This document shows positions 25,878 to 35,224 of a stretch of 64,000 nucleotides of DNA, piece after piece; within the stretch, counting starts at the first letter, position 1, and the number at the start of each line of letters is the position of its first letter. The DNA comes from Robinsoniella peoriensis (lineage in GTDB: Bacteria > Bacillota > Clostridia > Lachnospirales > Lachnospiraceae). The notes beneath the pieces were generated by a model. The model ran no database searches. It was not told where the DNA came from and worked only from the letters and a program-made list of their open reading frames with translations. The stretch is from contig NZ_JTGN01000018.1 of the NCBI RefSeq assembly GCF_000797495.1, positions 65,614 to 129,613 of the forward strand. The letters are read 5' to 3'. Made by a program: the position numbers and the translations under genes.

Positions 25878-27428
25878 TTAAATCAGATATTTCCCGGCTA
25901 ATTCCATAAATGCTTCTCTTTTCGATTCATAAAAATCAGTAAAATCTTTTTGCTCAGTAATCAGATTCTTGGCAAGGGCAGCCATGAATTCCGGGATAGA
26001 CGATGCAGCCATGACGCCCAGAATCTCACCCATTTCTGTAACATCTGCACCGATCTTTCCATTTACCTGAATTTCAAATGCATCAATTACTTCGTTATTG
26101 ACCCGTTTTTTCTTACCGGCAAATCCAATCTGCGCCATCTGGTGTCTGGAACAGCTGTTGGGGCAGCCACTGATATGAACGGACGGCAGTACGTCTTCCT
26201 GAATGCCGGCTTCTTTCAGTTCCGTTATGATACCCTGGCACAGAGACTGGCTTTGCATAATGCCAATCTGACAGGTAGGCGTTCCCACGCAGCTTACGCT
26301 CATTTGTATTTTGGTAGTCATTAGTTTACTTTCTGCAAAATGTAAAAATTCTTCTGCCTGGGATTTGTTTAGATTGCGTACATACAATTCTTCATTCATG
26401 CTCAGCCGAAGTTCGGCATCGGGGCATTTTTCCAGAAGTCCTGCCAAGTTTAAAAGTGCATTTTTTTCCAGCTGACCGCAGAGGGGATGAAGAACTACGG
26501 TGTAATAACCGGCCTGTTTTTGGGGTATGCAGATATTGGACGGAGAGAGTTCTGGTTCCCATGGGTTTTCTTCGGAGCGCTCTGCTTTTATTTCATCAAA
26601 TTTTACTTTTTCTTTTATTTGGAAGAGATATTCCCTGTAAGTTTTTAAGAAATTTTCCTCACCCATTCGTCTGGGGATAAATCGAATGCGGGCTTTCGAT
26701 TTGTTCTGATAATCGCCCTCTGCTTTAAACAATTGTGTTATCGCTTCGATATGATACATTACATCTTCCGGTGGAATTGGTTCATCATATGGAATTCCAG
26801 CTGCCGGACCGCTTCCAAGACCGCCAGCAAGCCAGACGCGGAACATGGGTTTTTTATTTTCTTCAATAGCCATAAATCCAATATCCGTTAAAGTTGCACA
26901 TGCGGTATCTTCCGGACCGGATGAAAAAGCTGCTTTTAATTTACGGGGAAGCTTGTAGTGGGGAGCATTGACCGTAAAGTAACTCCCGACCTGCAGCGCA
27001 TAAGGTGTCACGTCAAAAGGTTCTCCCTTCTGCACACCTGCCAGAGGAGAAAGCGCTACATTACGCGGGAAATTTCCACCGCCGCCTCTGGTGAAGAGAC
27101 CATGGTCGATGGCATTGTCCATAATATCGCATACCTCGTCCAGAGAAAGGTCATGCAGCTGTACAGCCTGTCTGGTTGTGAGATGTATTTTATCAAGATT
27201 ATATTGATCTGCATAATGCAGTATAAGATTAAAATGTTCCCGGCTGATTACTCCGGACGGTGTTCTGAGCCTTATCATAAATTTGCCGTTTTCTTTCTGG
27301 GCATAACAGCCCATCCCACCTGATTTTCCTTTGAATTCCATGCGTGAAATTTCACCGTTTAAAAAAGCATGGCCTGCAGAGCGAAATGCGGGGATTTCAT
27401 CTTTGAGCAGTTGTTTACAGGATTCCAT
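25878..27428 (-). CDS. Siroheme-type nitrite/sulfite reductase
   Basis: It would carry out six-electron reduction of sulfite (or nitrite) using ferredoxin-like electrons. The 516-aa protein has two ferredoxin-like half domains and the siroheme/[4Fe-4S] cysteines CVGTPTC and CPNSC near residues 379-385 and 419-425, plus the conserved arginine-rich HLTTRQAVQLH near 80. The length fits single-subunit assimilatory NirA/Sir-type enzymes. GGAGGT lies upstream of the ATG. No sulfate or nitrate genes are nearby, so the substrate stays open; sulfite is slightly more likely in this family of gut bacteria (inference). Confidence 0.9.
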   Translation of the reverse strand: MESCKQLLKDEIPAFRSAGHAFLNGEISRMEFKGKSGGMGCYAQKENGKFMIRLRTPSGVISREHFNLILHYADQYNLDKIHLTTRQAVQLHDLSLDEVCDIMDNAIDHGLFTRGGGGNFPRNVALSPLAGVQKGEPFDVTPYALQVGSYFTVNAPHYKLPRKLKAAFSSGPEDTACATLTDIGFMAIEENKKPMFRVWLAGGLGSGPAAGIPYDEPIPPEDVMYHIEAITQLFKAEGDYQNKSKARIRFIPRRMGEENFLKTYREYLFQIKEKVKFDEIKAERSEENPWEPELSPSNICIPQKQAGYYTVVLHPLCGQLEKNALLNLAGLLEKCPDAELRLSMNEELYVRNLNKSQAEEFLHFAESKLMTTKIQMSVSCVGTPTCQIGIMQSQSLCQGIITELKEAGIQEDVLPSVHISGCPNSCSRHQMAQIGFAGKKKRVNNEVIDAFEIQVNGKIGADVTEMGEILGVMAASSIPEFMAALAKNLITEQKDFTDFYESKREAFMELAGKYLI

Positions 27429-27625
27429 TTATACTACCTCCAATTTCATATGTCTGTTAAAAATATATTATATCCCATTCGATGTATAATAAAAAGTTTT
27501 AATTTAATTTTTTAAAATGCCTATTGATTTTTTTTACAGAATATGCTATTTTGTATTTGAGAGAAAGACAAAAACTTGGAATATGTGCGCTATACAAAGA
27601 CAAATATCTTCTTAGGAGGGAACGT

Positions 27626-28690
27626 ATGCAGAAAAAAATGTATGCACTTGTAAAAGAAACCAGGGGTCCGGGGCTGGTTTTAAAGAAAGTTGAGGTACCG
27701 CCAGTAGGAAGGGCGGATGTGAAGATTAAGATTCATTATACGTCGATCTGCGGAACGGATCTGCACATTTATAATTGGGATAAGTGGTCCCAGGAGACGA
27801 TAGTACCGCCGCTGACTATCGGACATGAGTTTGTAGGTGAGGTAGCAGAGCTGGGAGATGAAGTGACCGGCTTTAAGCTGGGGGATATTGTGTCGGGAGA
27901 AGGGCACATTGTCTGTGGATCCTGCCGTCACTGCAAAGCCGGAAGGTGGCATTTATGCAAACAGACACAGGGAGTCGGCGTGAACCGTTCCGGTGCATTT
28001 GCGGAATATCTGGTCATACCGGCAACAAATGTGGTGAAATGCGAAAAAGGAATCCGGGAAGAACTTTGCTCCTCGTTTGACCCATTGGGAAATGCAGTCC
28101 ATACGGCACTTACCTTCAATCTGGTAGGTGAGGATGTTCTGATTACGGGAGCAGGTCCGATTGGGATTATGGCGGCTGCAGTGTGTAGACATGTAGGTGC
28201 AAAACATGTTGTTATTACTGACATTAATGATTACCGGCTTCATCTGGTAAGAGAAATATGTGATGAATATGTTTATCCGGTAAATGTGGCAAAAGAGGAT
28301 ATCAGGGAAGTGATGAAACATCTGGGTATCTGTGAAGGCTTTGATATTGGTCTGGAGATGTCCGGAAATGGATCTGCATTCAATATGATGCTGGATAACC
28401 TGTACAATGGCGGCAGGGTAGCAATGCTGGGAATCCAAAGTGACAAAACATTAATCGACTGGAATAAGGTCGTATTTAAATGCCTGGACATCAAAGGCGT
28501 TTATGGAAGAGAAATGTTTGAGACCTGGTATAAGATGATGTCCATGCTGCAAAGCGGATTGAAACTGGATAAGATACTAACCCACAAATTTTCATTTCGG
28601 GAATTTGAAAAAGGGTTTGAAATAATGAACAGCGGTAATTGTGGAAAAGTTGTATTAGACTGGACGAATGCAGGAATGGAGGAAGTGTGA
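27626..28690 (+). CDS. tdh: L-threonine 3-dehydrogenase
   Basis: It oxidises threonine to 2-amino-3-ketobutyrate with NAD. The 354-aa zinc enzyme has the catalytic site CGTDLHIYNWDKW (residues about 40-52), GHEFVGEV, the structural zinc cysteines CGSCRHCKAGRWHLC, and Rossmann motif GAGPIGIMA. LHIYNWD is diagnostic of Tdh. ATG 27626 has AGGAGGG upstream; the longer frame from 27524 has no ribosome site. The stop is one base before kbl, the next enzyme of the pathway. Confidence 0.95.
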   Translation: MQKKMYALVKETRGPGLVLKKVEVPPVGRADVKIKIHYTSICGTDLHIYNWDKWSQETIVPPLTIGHEFVGEVAELGDEVTGFKLGDIVSGEGHIVCGSCRHCKAGRWHLCKQTQGVGVNRSGAFAEYLVIPATNVVKCEKGIREELCSSFDPLGNAVHTALTFNLVGEDVLITGAGPIGIMAAAVCRHVGAKHVVITDINDYRLHLVREICDEYVYPVNVAKEDIREVMKHLGICEGFDIGLEMSGNGSAFNMMLDNLYNGGRVAMLGIQSDKTLIDWNKVVFKCLDIKGVYGREMFETWYKMMSMLQSGLKLDKILTHKFSFREFEKGFEIMNSGNCGKVVLDWTNAGMEEV

Positions 28691-28691
28691 G

Positions 28692-29873
28692 ATGAAAGCA
28701 GCGTATCAGATTTTTCAGGATACATTACAGGAAATTAAAAATGATGGTACATATAAAAATGAAAGAGTGATCGTGACACCACAAAAAGGACATATTGATA
28801 CCGACAAGGTAAAAAACGTCATAAATATGTGTTCCAACAATTATCTGGGTCTGGCGGATAATAAAGAGATTATCGAAGCGGCAAAGAGCAGCTACGACCA
28901 GTGGGGATACGGATTATCCTCCGTACGTTTTATTTGTGGTACCCAGAAGATTCATAAGGATCTGGAGAAGTCCATTGCAGAATTTCTCCATATGGATGAT
29001 ACCATATTGTACTCATCCTGTTTTGACGCAAATGGGGGTTTATTTGAAACTTTATTGACGGATCAGGATGCGATTATCAGTGACAGCCTAAATCATGCCA
29101 GCATTATTGACGGTGTTCGTTTGTGTAAAGCTAAGAAATTCCGCTATAACAATAATGACATGGCTGATTTGGAACGCTGCCTGCAGGAAGCACAGGGAAT
29201 GCGGATCAGGTTAATTGCAACCGATGGCGTATTTTCAATGGATGGCATTATTGCAGATTTGAAATCCATCTGTGATCTTGCCGATAAATACGATGCTTTG
29301 GTTATGGTAGATGACAGCCATGCAGTTGGATTTATGGGAGACGCAGGAGCCGGAACACCGGAATATTGCGGGGTTTCCGACAGAGTGGATATTATAACAG
29401 GAACACTTGGCAAGGCATTGGGCGGTGCCAGCGGCGGATACACCAGTGCAAAGCAGGAAATTATCGATTTACTGCGCCAGAAAAGCAGGCCATATCTGTT
29501 CTCCAATACTCTTGCTCCGGCAATTACCTGCGGTGCAATCAAGACACTTGAGCTGTTAAAGGAAAAAGGGGAGCACAGAGAAAAGCTCCATAAAAATACG
29601 GCTTATTTCCGTGAAGAGATGAAGAAAATGGGATTTGACATCGTAGAGAGTACCCACCCTATTGTAGCCGTCATGTTCTACGATGCGGTGACTGCGGCAC
29701 GGGCAGCAGAGCGTATGCTGGAACTGGGCGTATACGTAGTAGGATTCTCCTATCCGGTCGTACCGAAAGGAAAAGCGAGAATCCGTACCCAGGTGTCAGC
29801 TGCACACAGCAAGGAAGATCTGGACTTTGTATTAGAGTGCTTTAAACGGGTAAAAGAAGAAATGGGAATTTAA
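28692..29873 (+). CDS. kbl: Glycine C-acetyltransferase (2-amino-3-ketobutyrate CoA ligase)
   Basis: This PLP enzyme splits 2-amino-3-ketobutyrate with CoA into glycine and acetyl-CoA, completing threonine breakdown. The 393-aa protein belongs to the alpha-oxoamine synthases: MCSNNYLGLADN near the start, DDSHAVGFMG (PLP contacts) and the PLP lysine in GTLGKALGGASGG near residue 240. ATG 28692 has GGAGG nine bases upstream, inside the end of tdh. Confidence 0.95.
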   Translation: MKAAYQIFQDTLQEIKNDGTYKNERVIVTPQKGHIDTDKVKNVINMCSNNYLGLADNKEIIEAAKSSYDQWGYGLSSVRFICGTQKIHKDLEKSIAEFLHMDDTILYSSCFDANGGLFETLLTDQDAIISDSLNHASIIDGVRLCKAKKFRYNNNDMADLERCLQEAQGMRIRLIATDGVFSMDGIIADLKSICDLADKYDALVMVDDSHAVGFMGDAGAGTPEYCGVSDRVDIITGTLGKALGGASGGYTSAKQEIIDLLRQKSRPYLFSNTLAPAITCGAIKTLELLKEKGEHREKLHKNTAYFREEMKKMGFDIVESTHPIVAVMFYDAVTAARAAERMLELGVYVVGFSYPVVPKGKARIRTQVSAAHSKEDLDFVLECFKRVKEEMGI

Positions 29874-29888
29874 CATAGATGTAATTTT

Positions 29889-29936
29889 AAAGCAAGTGAT
29901 ATTTAAAGCAAATGATATTTAAAGCAAGTGATATTT
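29889..29936. repeat. Three tandem 16-bp repeats
   Basis: The unit AAAGCAAGTGATATTT is repeated three times head to tail (29889, 29905, 29921), with one G-to-A change in the middle copy, just before the terminator. Copy number may vary by slippage. Confidence 0.9.
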
Positions 29937-29937
29937 A

Positions 29938-29982
29938 AGACAGATGTTGCTGCCGCAATAAAAGCGGCAGCAGCATCTGTCT
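29938..29982. terminator. Very strong terminator between kbl and the minus-strand glycosidase-like gene
   Basis: A 19-pair stem with a single T-G wobble (29938-29956 with 29964-29982) closes a seven-base A-rich loop and runs into TTTATTTCTTTTT. It stands directly at the end of both convergent genes. Confidence 0.93.
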
Positions 29983-29983
29983 T

Positions 29984-32077
29984 TTATTTCTTTTTACACA
30001 ATATAATCTGCTGCAGGGTAAACGGGGGCAGTGCTGCACAGGTTCCGTTGCCTGACAGTGTGAGATCCTCCTGCTGTGGATAGACCAGTTTTGCACTTTC
30101 CACAGGATTCTTAAACATGATTTCGCCTGCGGGAATCGGCGGAGTATCTCCATGAAAGCGTTTTGGCAGCATGGAAATCTGGTGTATGATATATTCTGTT
30201 TCTGTTTCAAAAAATGCAGTCCGAATGATATCAGGCGTATCCGTTCTGTGGCGGACGGGCGGCTGTATTTGGGCTTTTAATAAAAGATCGGAAAATAAAT
30301 CGTTTGTGTAAGGGTATTTTTCCGTTCCCGCCATTGTAAAAAAGTCAAATGCCAGATAAAATACATGCCCCTTTTGAAAGAGGTGGTGAAGAAGTGCAGG
30401 ATAATTTGTTTTTTTACCGGGCGGAGGGCTCCACCAATTTACCCAGTGATCAAAATCGCATGATACACAGGGAAGGTCAAAATGCAGCATTTCCATAATA
30501 GCAGATTCCGCACTCTGGCTGCTTTTTTCAGAAAGTGCTTCGACTTCCAGAAAGTGCTCGCTGACCGGAGGGGTGGTGCAGGCGATGAGACCGGTAAAGG
30601 GCTGGGATGAATCTGGGCGCAGGTAAGCGGACCAGCGGTTGGATGTATATTCCCGGTGAACTTTTGCGGGGCCGCATCCGAACAGCCTGTGCAGGGCAGA
30701 ACACTCCCGCAGGGTGGAATCGGCATTCCAAAGTCCGGTCTGTCCGGAGGAGATAAGGCAGCCGCCGGAGGCCACATAATCTTCCACCAATGATACTGTT
30801 GCTGCCTGTATGACATAGACCTCCGGCAGCAGTAGCATGTCATATTCTTTCAGAAGAGATTTCGTCAGACAGCTCTCCGGCAGAATGTTATAGGGGATCT
30901 TGGCATATTCACACAACTGCATGGCGCCAAGAATGGCGTTCAGATGCGGGTTATGCCGCTTCATCCGCAGAATTGCATCCGCACTGAGCGTTGGCATGTT
31001 GACAGCCTTGGAACAGTCACTTTGCAGAATACCAATGGATTTTACCGGGGTACGGTTTGTTAAATACGGTTCCATTTCTTCCAGAGCAGTGTACACAACA
31101 CCAAGCCGCTTTGCCTCTTCCATGTCCAGAGTACCATCTGCGTGCTGGGAACCGCTGTACATGCCAACCCGGCATCCCTGCGCTGCAATGGAGCTTAAGT
31201 CACAGAGATATTGGGAAACTGTATCGTAGTTATATACCTGGGAGGCTTCTCCCGGAACCAGGATAGGGTATTGTCCGATTGCGGTATCTCTGGCATAAGC
31301 AGAAGAAAACCAGTTATCCTTTAGAAGAGGTTCGGAAAACTGATAGTCCAGCAGATCTCTGACCGGTTTCGGATAATGGCAGGAAAAATTAACGGTTATG
31401 GCTAAACCGGGATCCACTGCTTTTAAGCGCTGCTTCACATCCAGCAGAAATTCTTGGGCATTATCATCTAAGAAATCTACCATGTCCGACATATGCAATC
31501 GGATGTCAGCCTCATCAGAAGGCAGGTCATAGCCATAGGCCGAATGAAACTTTTCCCTGCATTTCTCGCAATAACAGAGAGAAGACCCAAAAATATCCAT
31601 AAATAAAGCATCCGGGTTATAATTTTGTACAATTTCTTCCATCTGGGACAGACAGTACTCCCGGTAACCTGTCTGATAACAGCACAAACTCCACCGGGCA
31701 AATTCATCTTCCCGGATCAGGGGAGCGCCATCCGGCTTTCTTGCCCGCCACTGAGGGAACTGCCTTGCAGCACCTTCATCGTATTCAATGCAGTAATAGG
31801 CAATAAATTCAATCTTTTTTTTCTTTAGAACGGTGCTGATTTCCTGTATCCAGTCCGTCTTTAAGCCCTGATGTTTCCGGGCGCCTTCCACTTTACTGTC
31901 GTAATAAGTAACACCCCAGTGGTCTTTGCAGTAAACCATAAGGGAATCAATATGCGAGGTATCAAAGAATTGCTCATATTCTGAAATATTCAGTTGGTCT
32001 AAAGTTACAACAGGAGGTTGGGGGGAATGATGATCGATCAGATAACAGCGCTTGCTGTTCTTGTATTTGCTGCTCAT
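29984..32077 (-). CDS. Putative glycoside hydrolase, GHL6-type with beta-galactosidase trimerisation-like domain
   Basis: Exact function is unknown. The 697-aa protein lacks a signal peptide. The N-terminal 330 residues look like a barrel of the hypothetical glycosyl hydrolase 6 / fucosidase-like group (DSLMVYCKDHWGVTYYDS, YCIEYDEGAARQFPQWRA, ALFMDIFGSSLCYCEKCREKF); the stretch YDMLLLPEVYVI to GGCLISSGQTGLW (about 405-440) resembles the GH42 trimerisation domain. AAAGGAGAT lies upstream of the ATG. It is divergent from the rhamnoside importer and could share its regulation. Confidence 0.72.
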   Translation of the reverse strand: MSSKYKNSKRCYLIDHHSPQPPVVTLDQLNISEYEQFFDTSHIDSLMVYCKDHWGVTYYDSKVEGARKHQGLKTDWIQEISTVLKKKKIEFIAYYCIEYDEGAARQFPQWRARKPDGAPLIREDEFARWSLCCYQTGYREYCLSQMEEIVQNYNPDALFMDIFGSSLCYCEKCREKFHSAYGYDLPSDEADIRLHMSDMVDFLDDNAQEFLLDVKQRLKAVDPGLAITVNFSCHYPKPVRDLLDYQFSEPLLKDNWFSSAYARDTAIGQYPILVPGEASQVYNYDTVSQYLCDLSSIAAQGCRVGMYSGSQHADGTLDMEEAKRLGVVYTALEEMEPYLTNRTPVKSIGILQSDCSKAVNMPTLSADAILRMKRHNPHLNAILGAMQLCEYAKIPYNILPESCLTKSLLKEYDMLLLPEVYVIQAATVSLVEDYVASGGCLISSGQTGLWNADSTLRECSALHRLFGCGPAKVHREYTSNRWSAYLRPDSSQPFTGLIACTTPPVSEHFLEVEALSEKSSQSAESAIMEMLHFDLPCVSCDFDHWVNWWSPPPGKKTNYPALLHHLFQKGHVFYLAFDFFTMAGTEKYPYTNDLFSDLLLKAQIQPPVRHRTDTPDIIRTAFFETETEYIIHQISMLPKRFHGDTPPIPAGEIMFKNPVESAKLVYPQQEDLTLSGNGTCAALPPFTLQQIILCKKK

Positions 32078-32397
32078 ATTAGGTATCTCCTTTCAGGATA
32101 AAATGCCCTTGGGCAAAATGGAACCGGCATCCCAGTATCAATATCCAGATAAGAGTACATGCAAAAAAGAGTGTGTGTTATTGCCAGTATATAGAAGATG
32201 AGAGGGAAAGTCAATAACATAAATTTAATCTACCATATTGTCACCTTATCCCTGATAAAAGCCTGAATTGTACACAAATAAATACACAAAACCTTAAATT
32301 GAATTTATAAAAAATTAAAATGTATCTACAAAGTTGTCAGATTTAAAAATAATAGTGGGTAATTGAAAGATAAAAAATAGAAAATATGAAAATTACG

Positions 32398-32451
32398 TTG
32401 ACAAAAGAGCTGCTAAATACTATAATATGCATACCAACTGGTCAGACCAGT
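32398..32451 (+). promoter_or_regulatory. Consensus promoter with a FadR-family (GntR) operator
   Basis: TTGACA (32398-32403) and TATAAT (32421-32426) have a 17-bp spacer. Eleven bases later is the perfect inverted repeat ACTGGTC-A-GACCAGT (32437-32451), which contains TGGTCAGACCA and so fits the FadR-subfamily operator pattern TnGTnnnACnA. It covers the expected transcription start, a typical repressor position. The likely binder is the GntR/FadR protein at 38904. The rest of the 32078-32583 gap is AT-rich with no other clear site. Confidence 0.85.
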
Positions 32452-32583
32452 CAAACCAATTAAAGAGAACGGCAAAGAGTGAATAAAGGAGGGCAGATTG
32501 TTTCACAGAAGATGTGTGCAGGCAGTGAAAATTGTGTTTTGGGGACATGATTTTTATAAAAAGTAAAAGGAGAAGGCAGTATT

Positions 32584-34011
32584 ATGAAAAAGAGAATTTT
32601 AGCGGTTTTATTGGCGGCAACAATGGTTACGGGAATGATCCCCGGATGCGGCGGATCAAATCAGAAATCAGATGGCAAAACCACGGAAAAGTCTGCAGAT
32701 TCTGAAAAGGCAGGAGAGACCGGAGGTGGCAAGGAAGCAGCGGGTACGCAGAAGTCGGATATTACGCTGCGGTTTATTGATGTAAATCCAAGCCCACAGA
32801 GACAGGCATATTATGAAGGCGTTTTTGAGAAATTCAAAGGAGAAACCGGAATTACCGTGGCTTATGAAAGTGTACCCTGGGATGATGCAGCTAATAAACT
32901 GACGGTACTTGGCACATCAGGCCAGCTTCCGGATGTAATGACAACCCATCCGTTATGGCTGGGACAGTTTACGGAATCCAACTGGGTACTTCCCATTGAT
33001 GAATATGCAGAAGAGCATAAAGATGAATTTGTAGATATTATCAGTAAAAGCAACTGGGTTAATGAAAAAGCAAACTATGGACACATATATACCATTCCGG
33101 ATGGATTTATGGTAAAGGGTATTTTCTATCGCAAAGACTGGGTAGAGGAAATCGGATATGAGATTCCTACCGGAGACGACTGGACTTATGAGGCATACTT
33201 TGACTTAATAAAGGCATTGACCGATAAAGAGAAAAAGAGATATGGCAACTCTTTCAGAGGGGCAAGAGGAGCATTCGATCCGCTGTTAGTTTATTTACAG
33301 ACATTTACCGGTGGTTATGTGTACGATGAAGAAGGAAACTGCCTGTTAAATAAGCCGGAATGTGTAGATGCATTTGAAAAATGGTGTGCAGTATACAAAG
33401 ATGGCTATGTACCGGAAGATTCCATTAACTGGGGATTTGTAGAGATGGTGGATAACTTTACAGGAGGATTAACCGGCACAATTTCCAATGACTCAGAAGT
33501 AGCCGTAGCATGTGAGACCAATATGAAACCGGAACAGTGGGGAGTACTGCCCATGCCGGTATCTACAGTTGACCACAAGCTATTGAATACTTCCAGCAGT
33601 CCTTATTCCTACACAATTTCAGCCCAGTCAGAACATCCGGATGAAGCGCTGATGCTGATGGACTACCTTGTAAAACCGGAAAACAATATTGAATATTGTA
33701 AGCTGGGCGGCTTGATTCCAATAAAAAAAGAAGCATCCAAGGATCCCACATATGGAGAAGACGGACCGTATGCAGCATTCTTAAACCAGTTAAATGATCC
33801 TGATTTTACCGTTCCGCCAATGTATGGACCATTTAACTACACCGATTTACATCAGGATACATTCCATGCAGAAATGCAGAAGTATTTGCTGGGCAAACAG
33901 TCTGCAGAAGATGTGCTGAATAACATATCCAATGAGTTAACAAAGAGAATGAAGGAATATCTGGCTGCAAATGAAGGGTCCGCCATAGAGAGCCCAAGAA
34001 CATTACAGTAA
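32584..34011 (+). CDS. Sugar ABC transporter solute-binding lipoprotein (family 1), rhamnoside locus
   Basis: The 475-aa precursor has a lipoprotein signal (MIPGC, Cys near residue 22), a K/E/G/T-rich linker to about 57, then a type-1 binding fold (DITLRFIDVNPSPQRQAYYEGVFEKF). AAAAGGAG precedes the ATG. It is followed by two permeases and a GH106-type enzyme, so the ligand is probably a rhamnose-containing oligosaccharide or glycoside (inference from context). Confidence 0.92.
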   Translation: MKKRILAVLLAATMVTGMIPGCGGSNQKSDGKTTEKSADSEKAGETGGGKEAAGTQKSDITLRFIDVNPSPQRQAYYEGVFEKFKGETGITVAYESVPWDDAANKLTVLGTSGQLPDVMTTHPLWLGQFTESNWVLPIDEYAEEHKDEFVDIISKSNWVNEKANYGHIYTIPDGFMVKGIFYRKDWVEEIGYEIPTGDDWTYEAYFDLIKALTDKEKKRYGNSFRGARGAFDPLLVYLQTFTGGYVYDEEGNCLLNKPECVDAFEKWCAVYKDGYVPEDSINWGFVEMVDNFTGGLTGTISNDSEVAVACETNMKPEQWGVLPMPVSTVDHKLLNTSSSPYSYTISAQSEHPDEALMLMDYLVKPENNIEYCKLGGLIPIKKEASKDPTYGEDGPYAAFLNQLNDPDFTVPPMYGPFNYTDLHQDTFHAEMQKYLLGKQSAEDVLNNISNELTKRMKEYLAANEGSAIESPRTLQ

Positions 34012-34180
34012 AGCAAGTTCCATAAAGCAGAAAGCAGTTTTCAGACACGCCGGTCTACGTAACCTGAATTCGGGACAAATATGCCGCAAAGTGGGGCATG
34101 CAGATGGCGGGAATGAATTTTCAGACATGCTTTGGGGCGTATTAGATAATTGTAGCAGATAAACTGTCATATAGCACAGG

Positions 34181-34205
34181 AAGGGGACGGTTTAACCGTC
34201 CCCTT
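34181..34205 (+). terminator. 25-base perfect palindrome between binding protein and permease genes
   Basis: AAGGGGACGGTT and AACCGTCCCCTT flank a single T. As RNA it is a ten-pair stem with a TTTAA loop, followed by TTGTG only, so it is a weak terminator or a processing/stability stem. The first importer has a hairpin at the same place (13721-13755). Confidence 0.7.
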
Positions 34206-34240
34206 TGTGAATCCGGCTGATAGAATGGAAGGGAGATAAG

Positions 34241-35224
34241 ATGGGAGTATTAATAGCATTCCTCGTTATTGTTGTAGTTGTTTGCGGTGCCATTTTCTGG
34301 CGGATGCATGTGAGATCCGGTCAAAGAGTTGTGATAGGAAATCGGACAAAATCCAAAATGGAGCCATACGTATTTATTTTGCCAGTATTTGTACTGCTGT
34401 TAGTTATGTTTGGGTATCCTCTGATTAATAGTTTCATTATGGCATTTCAGGATTATAAGCTGACCGGTTCAGGAAAAGCTGCTTTTAATGGGATTGAAAA
34501 TTTTAAGAAGCTCTTTGATGATACCGATACTTTTATGATTGTAAAAAATACATTGATTTATGTTTTGATTTCTGTGGCAGGTCAGTTCCTGTTAGGGATG
34601 GTTCTGGCAATGGCACTGAAAAAGCAGTTCAGGGGAAGAGGATTGTATCAGTCAATCGTATTTCTTCCATGGGCATTTTCCGGATTTGTCATAGGATTAA
34701 TGTTCCGCTGGTCTTTTAATGGAGAATATGGAGTGGTAAATGACATACTGCTGAATCTTGGGATTATTAAGGAATCCATTGCCTGGCTTGGGACACCCGG
34801 AGTATCCCTGGCGGTTATCATTATGGCAATGATCTGGATGGGAATACCATTTTTTGCAATTATGATTTTAGCTGCTCTGCAGTCCATACCGGCAGACGTT
34901 TATGAGGCGGCAGATGTGGACGGATGCGGAGCAATCCGAAAATACTTTCAGATTACACTGCCTTACATAAAACCAACTATTATTACTACCATTCTGCTTC
35001 GTACCATCTGGATCTTTAATTCCTTTGATCTGGTAGTCATTATTACAAATGGGGGGCCTGCAAATACTTCCCAGACACTTCCGGCTTACATGTATTCCAA
35101 AGCATTTGGAACCTATGACTTTGGGTTTGCAGCGGCGATTGGAGTGCTGCTTATGGTTGTTCTGGGCATCTTTGCAGTCATCTTTCTGCGTGCTACAAAT
35201 TACAATAAGGCAGGTGATTTCTAA
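34241..35224 (+). CDS. Sugar ABC transporter permease, MalF type, with extra N-terminal helix
   Basis: A membrane subunit of 327 aa. Besides the six usual helices and the EAA loop (DVYEAADVDGCGAIRKYFQITLP near residues 220-243) it has an extra hydrophobic segment at residues 3-20 followed by a basic stretch. A GGGAG ribosome site precedes the ATG. The last base of the stop codon TAA is also the A of the next ATG. Confidence 0.93.
   Translation: MGVLIAFLVIVVVVCGAIFWRMHVRSGQRVVIGNRTKSKMEPYVFILPVFVLLLVMFGYPLINSFIMAFQDYKLTGSGKAAFNGIENFKKLFDDTDTFMIVKNTLIYVLISVAGQFLLGMVLAMALKKQFRGRGLYQSIVFLPWAFSGFVIGLMFRWSFNGEYGVVNDILLNLGIIKESIAWLGTPGVSLAVIIMAMIWMGIPFFAIMILAALQSIPADVYEAADVDGCGAIRKYFQITLPYIKPTIITTILLRTIWIFNSFDLVVIITNGGPANTSQTLPAYMYSKAFGTYDFGFAAAIGVLLMVVLGIFAVIFLRATNYNKAGDF

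Noticed and set aside
29889..29936. Possible CRISPR array
   Set aside because: The repeats are 16 bp and directly adjacent with no spacers, and no cas genes are present.
29984..32077. Calling it an alpha-L-fucosidase (GH29)
   Set aside because: Only the general barrel and trimerisation-like pattern are visible; the GH29 nucleophile motif could not be identified.
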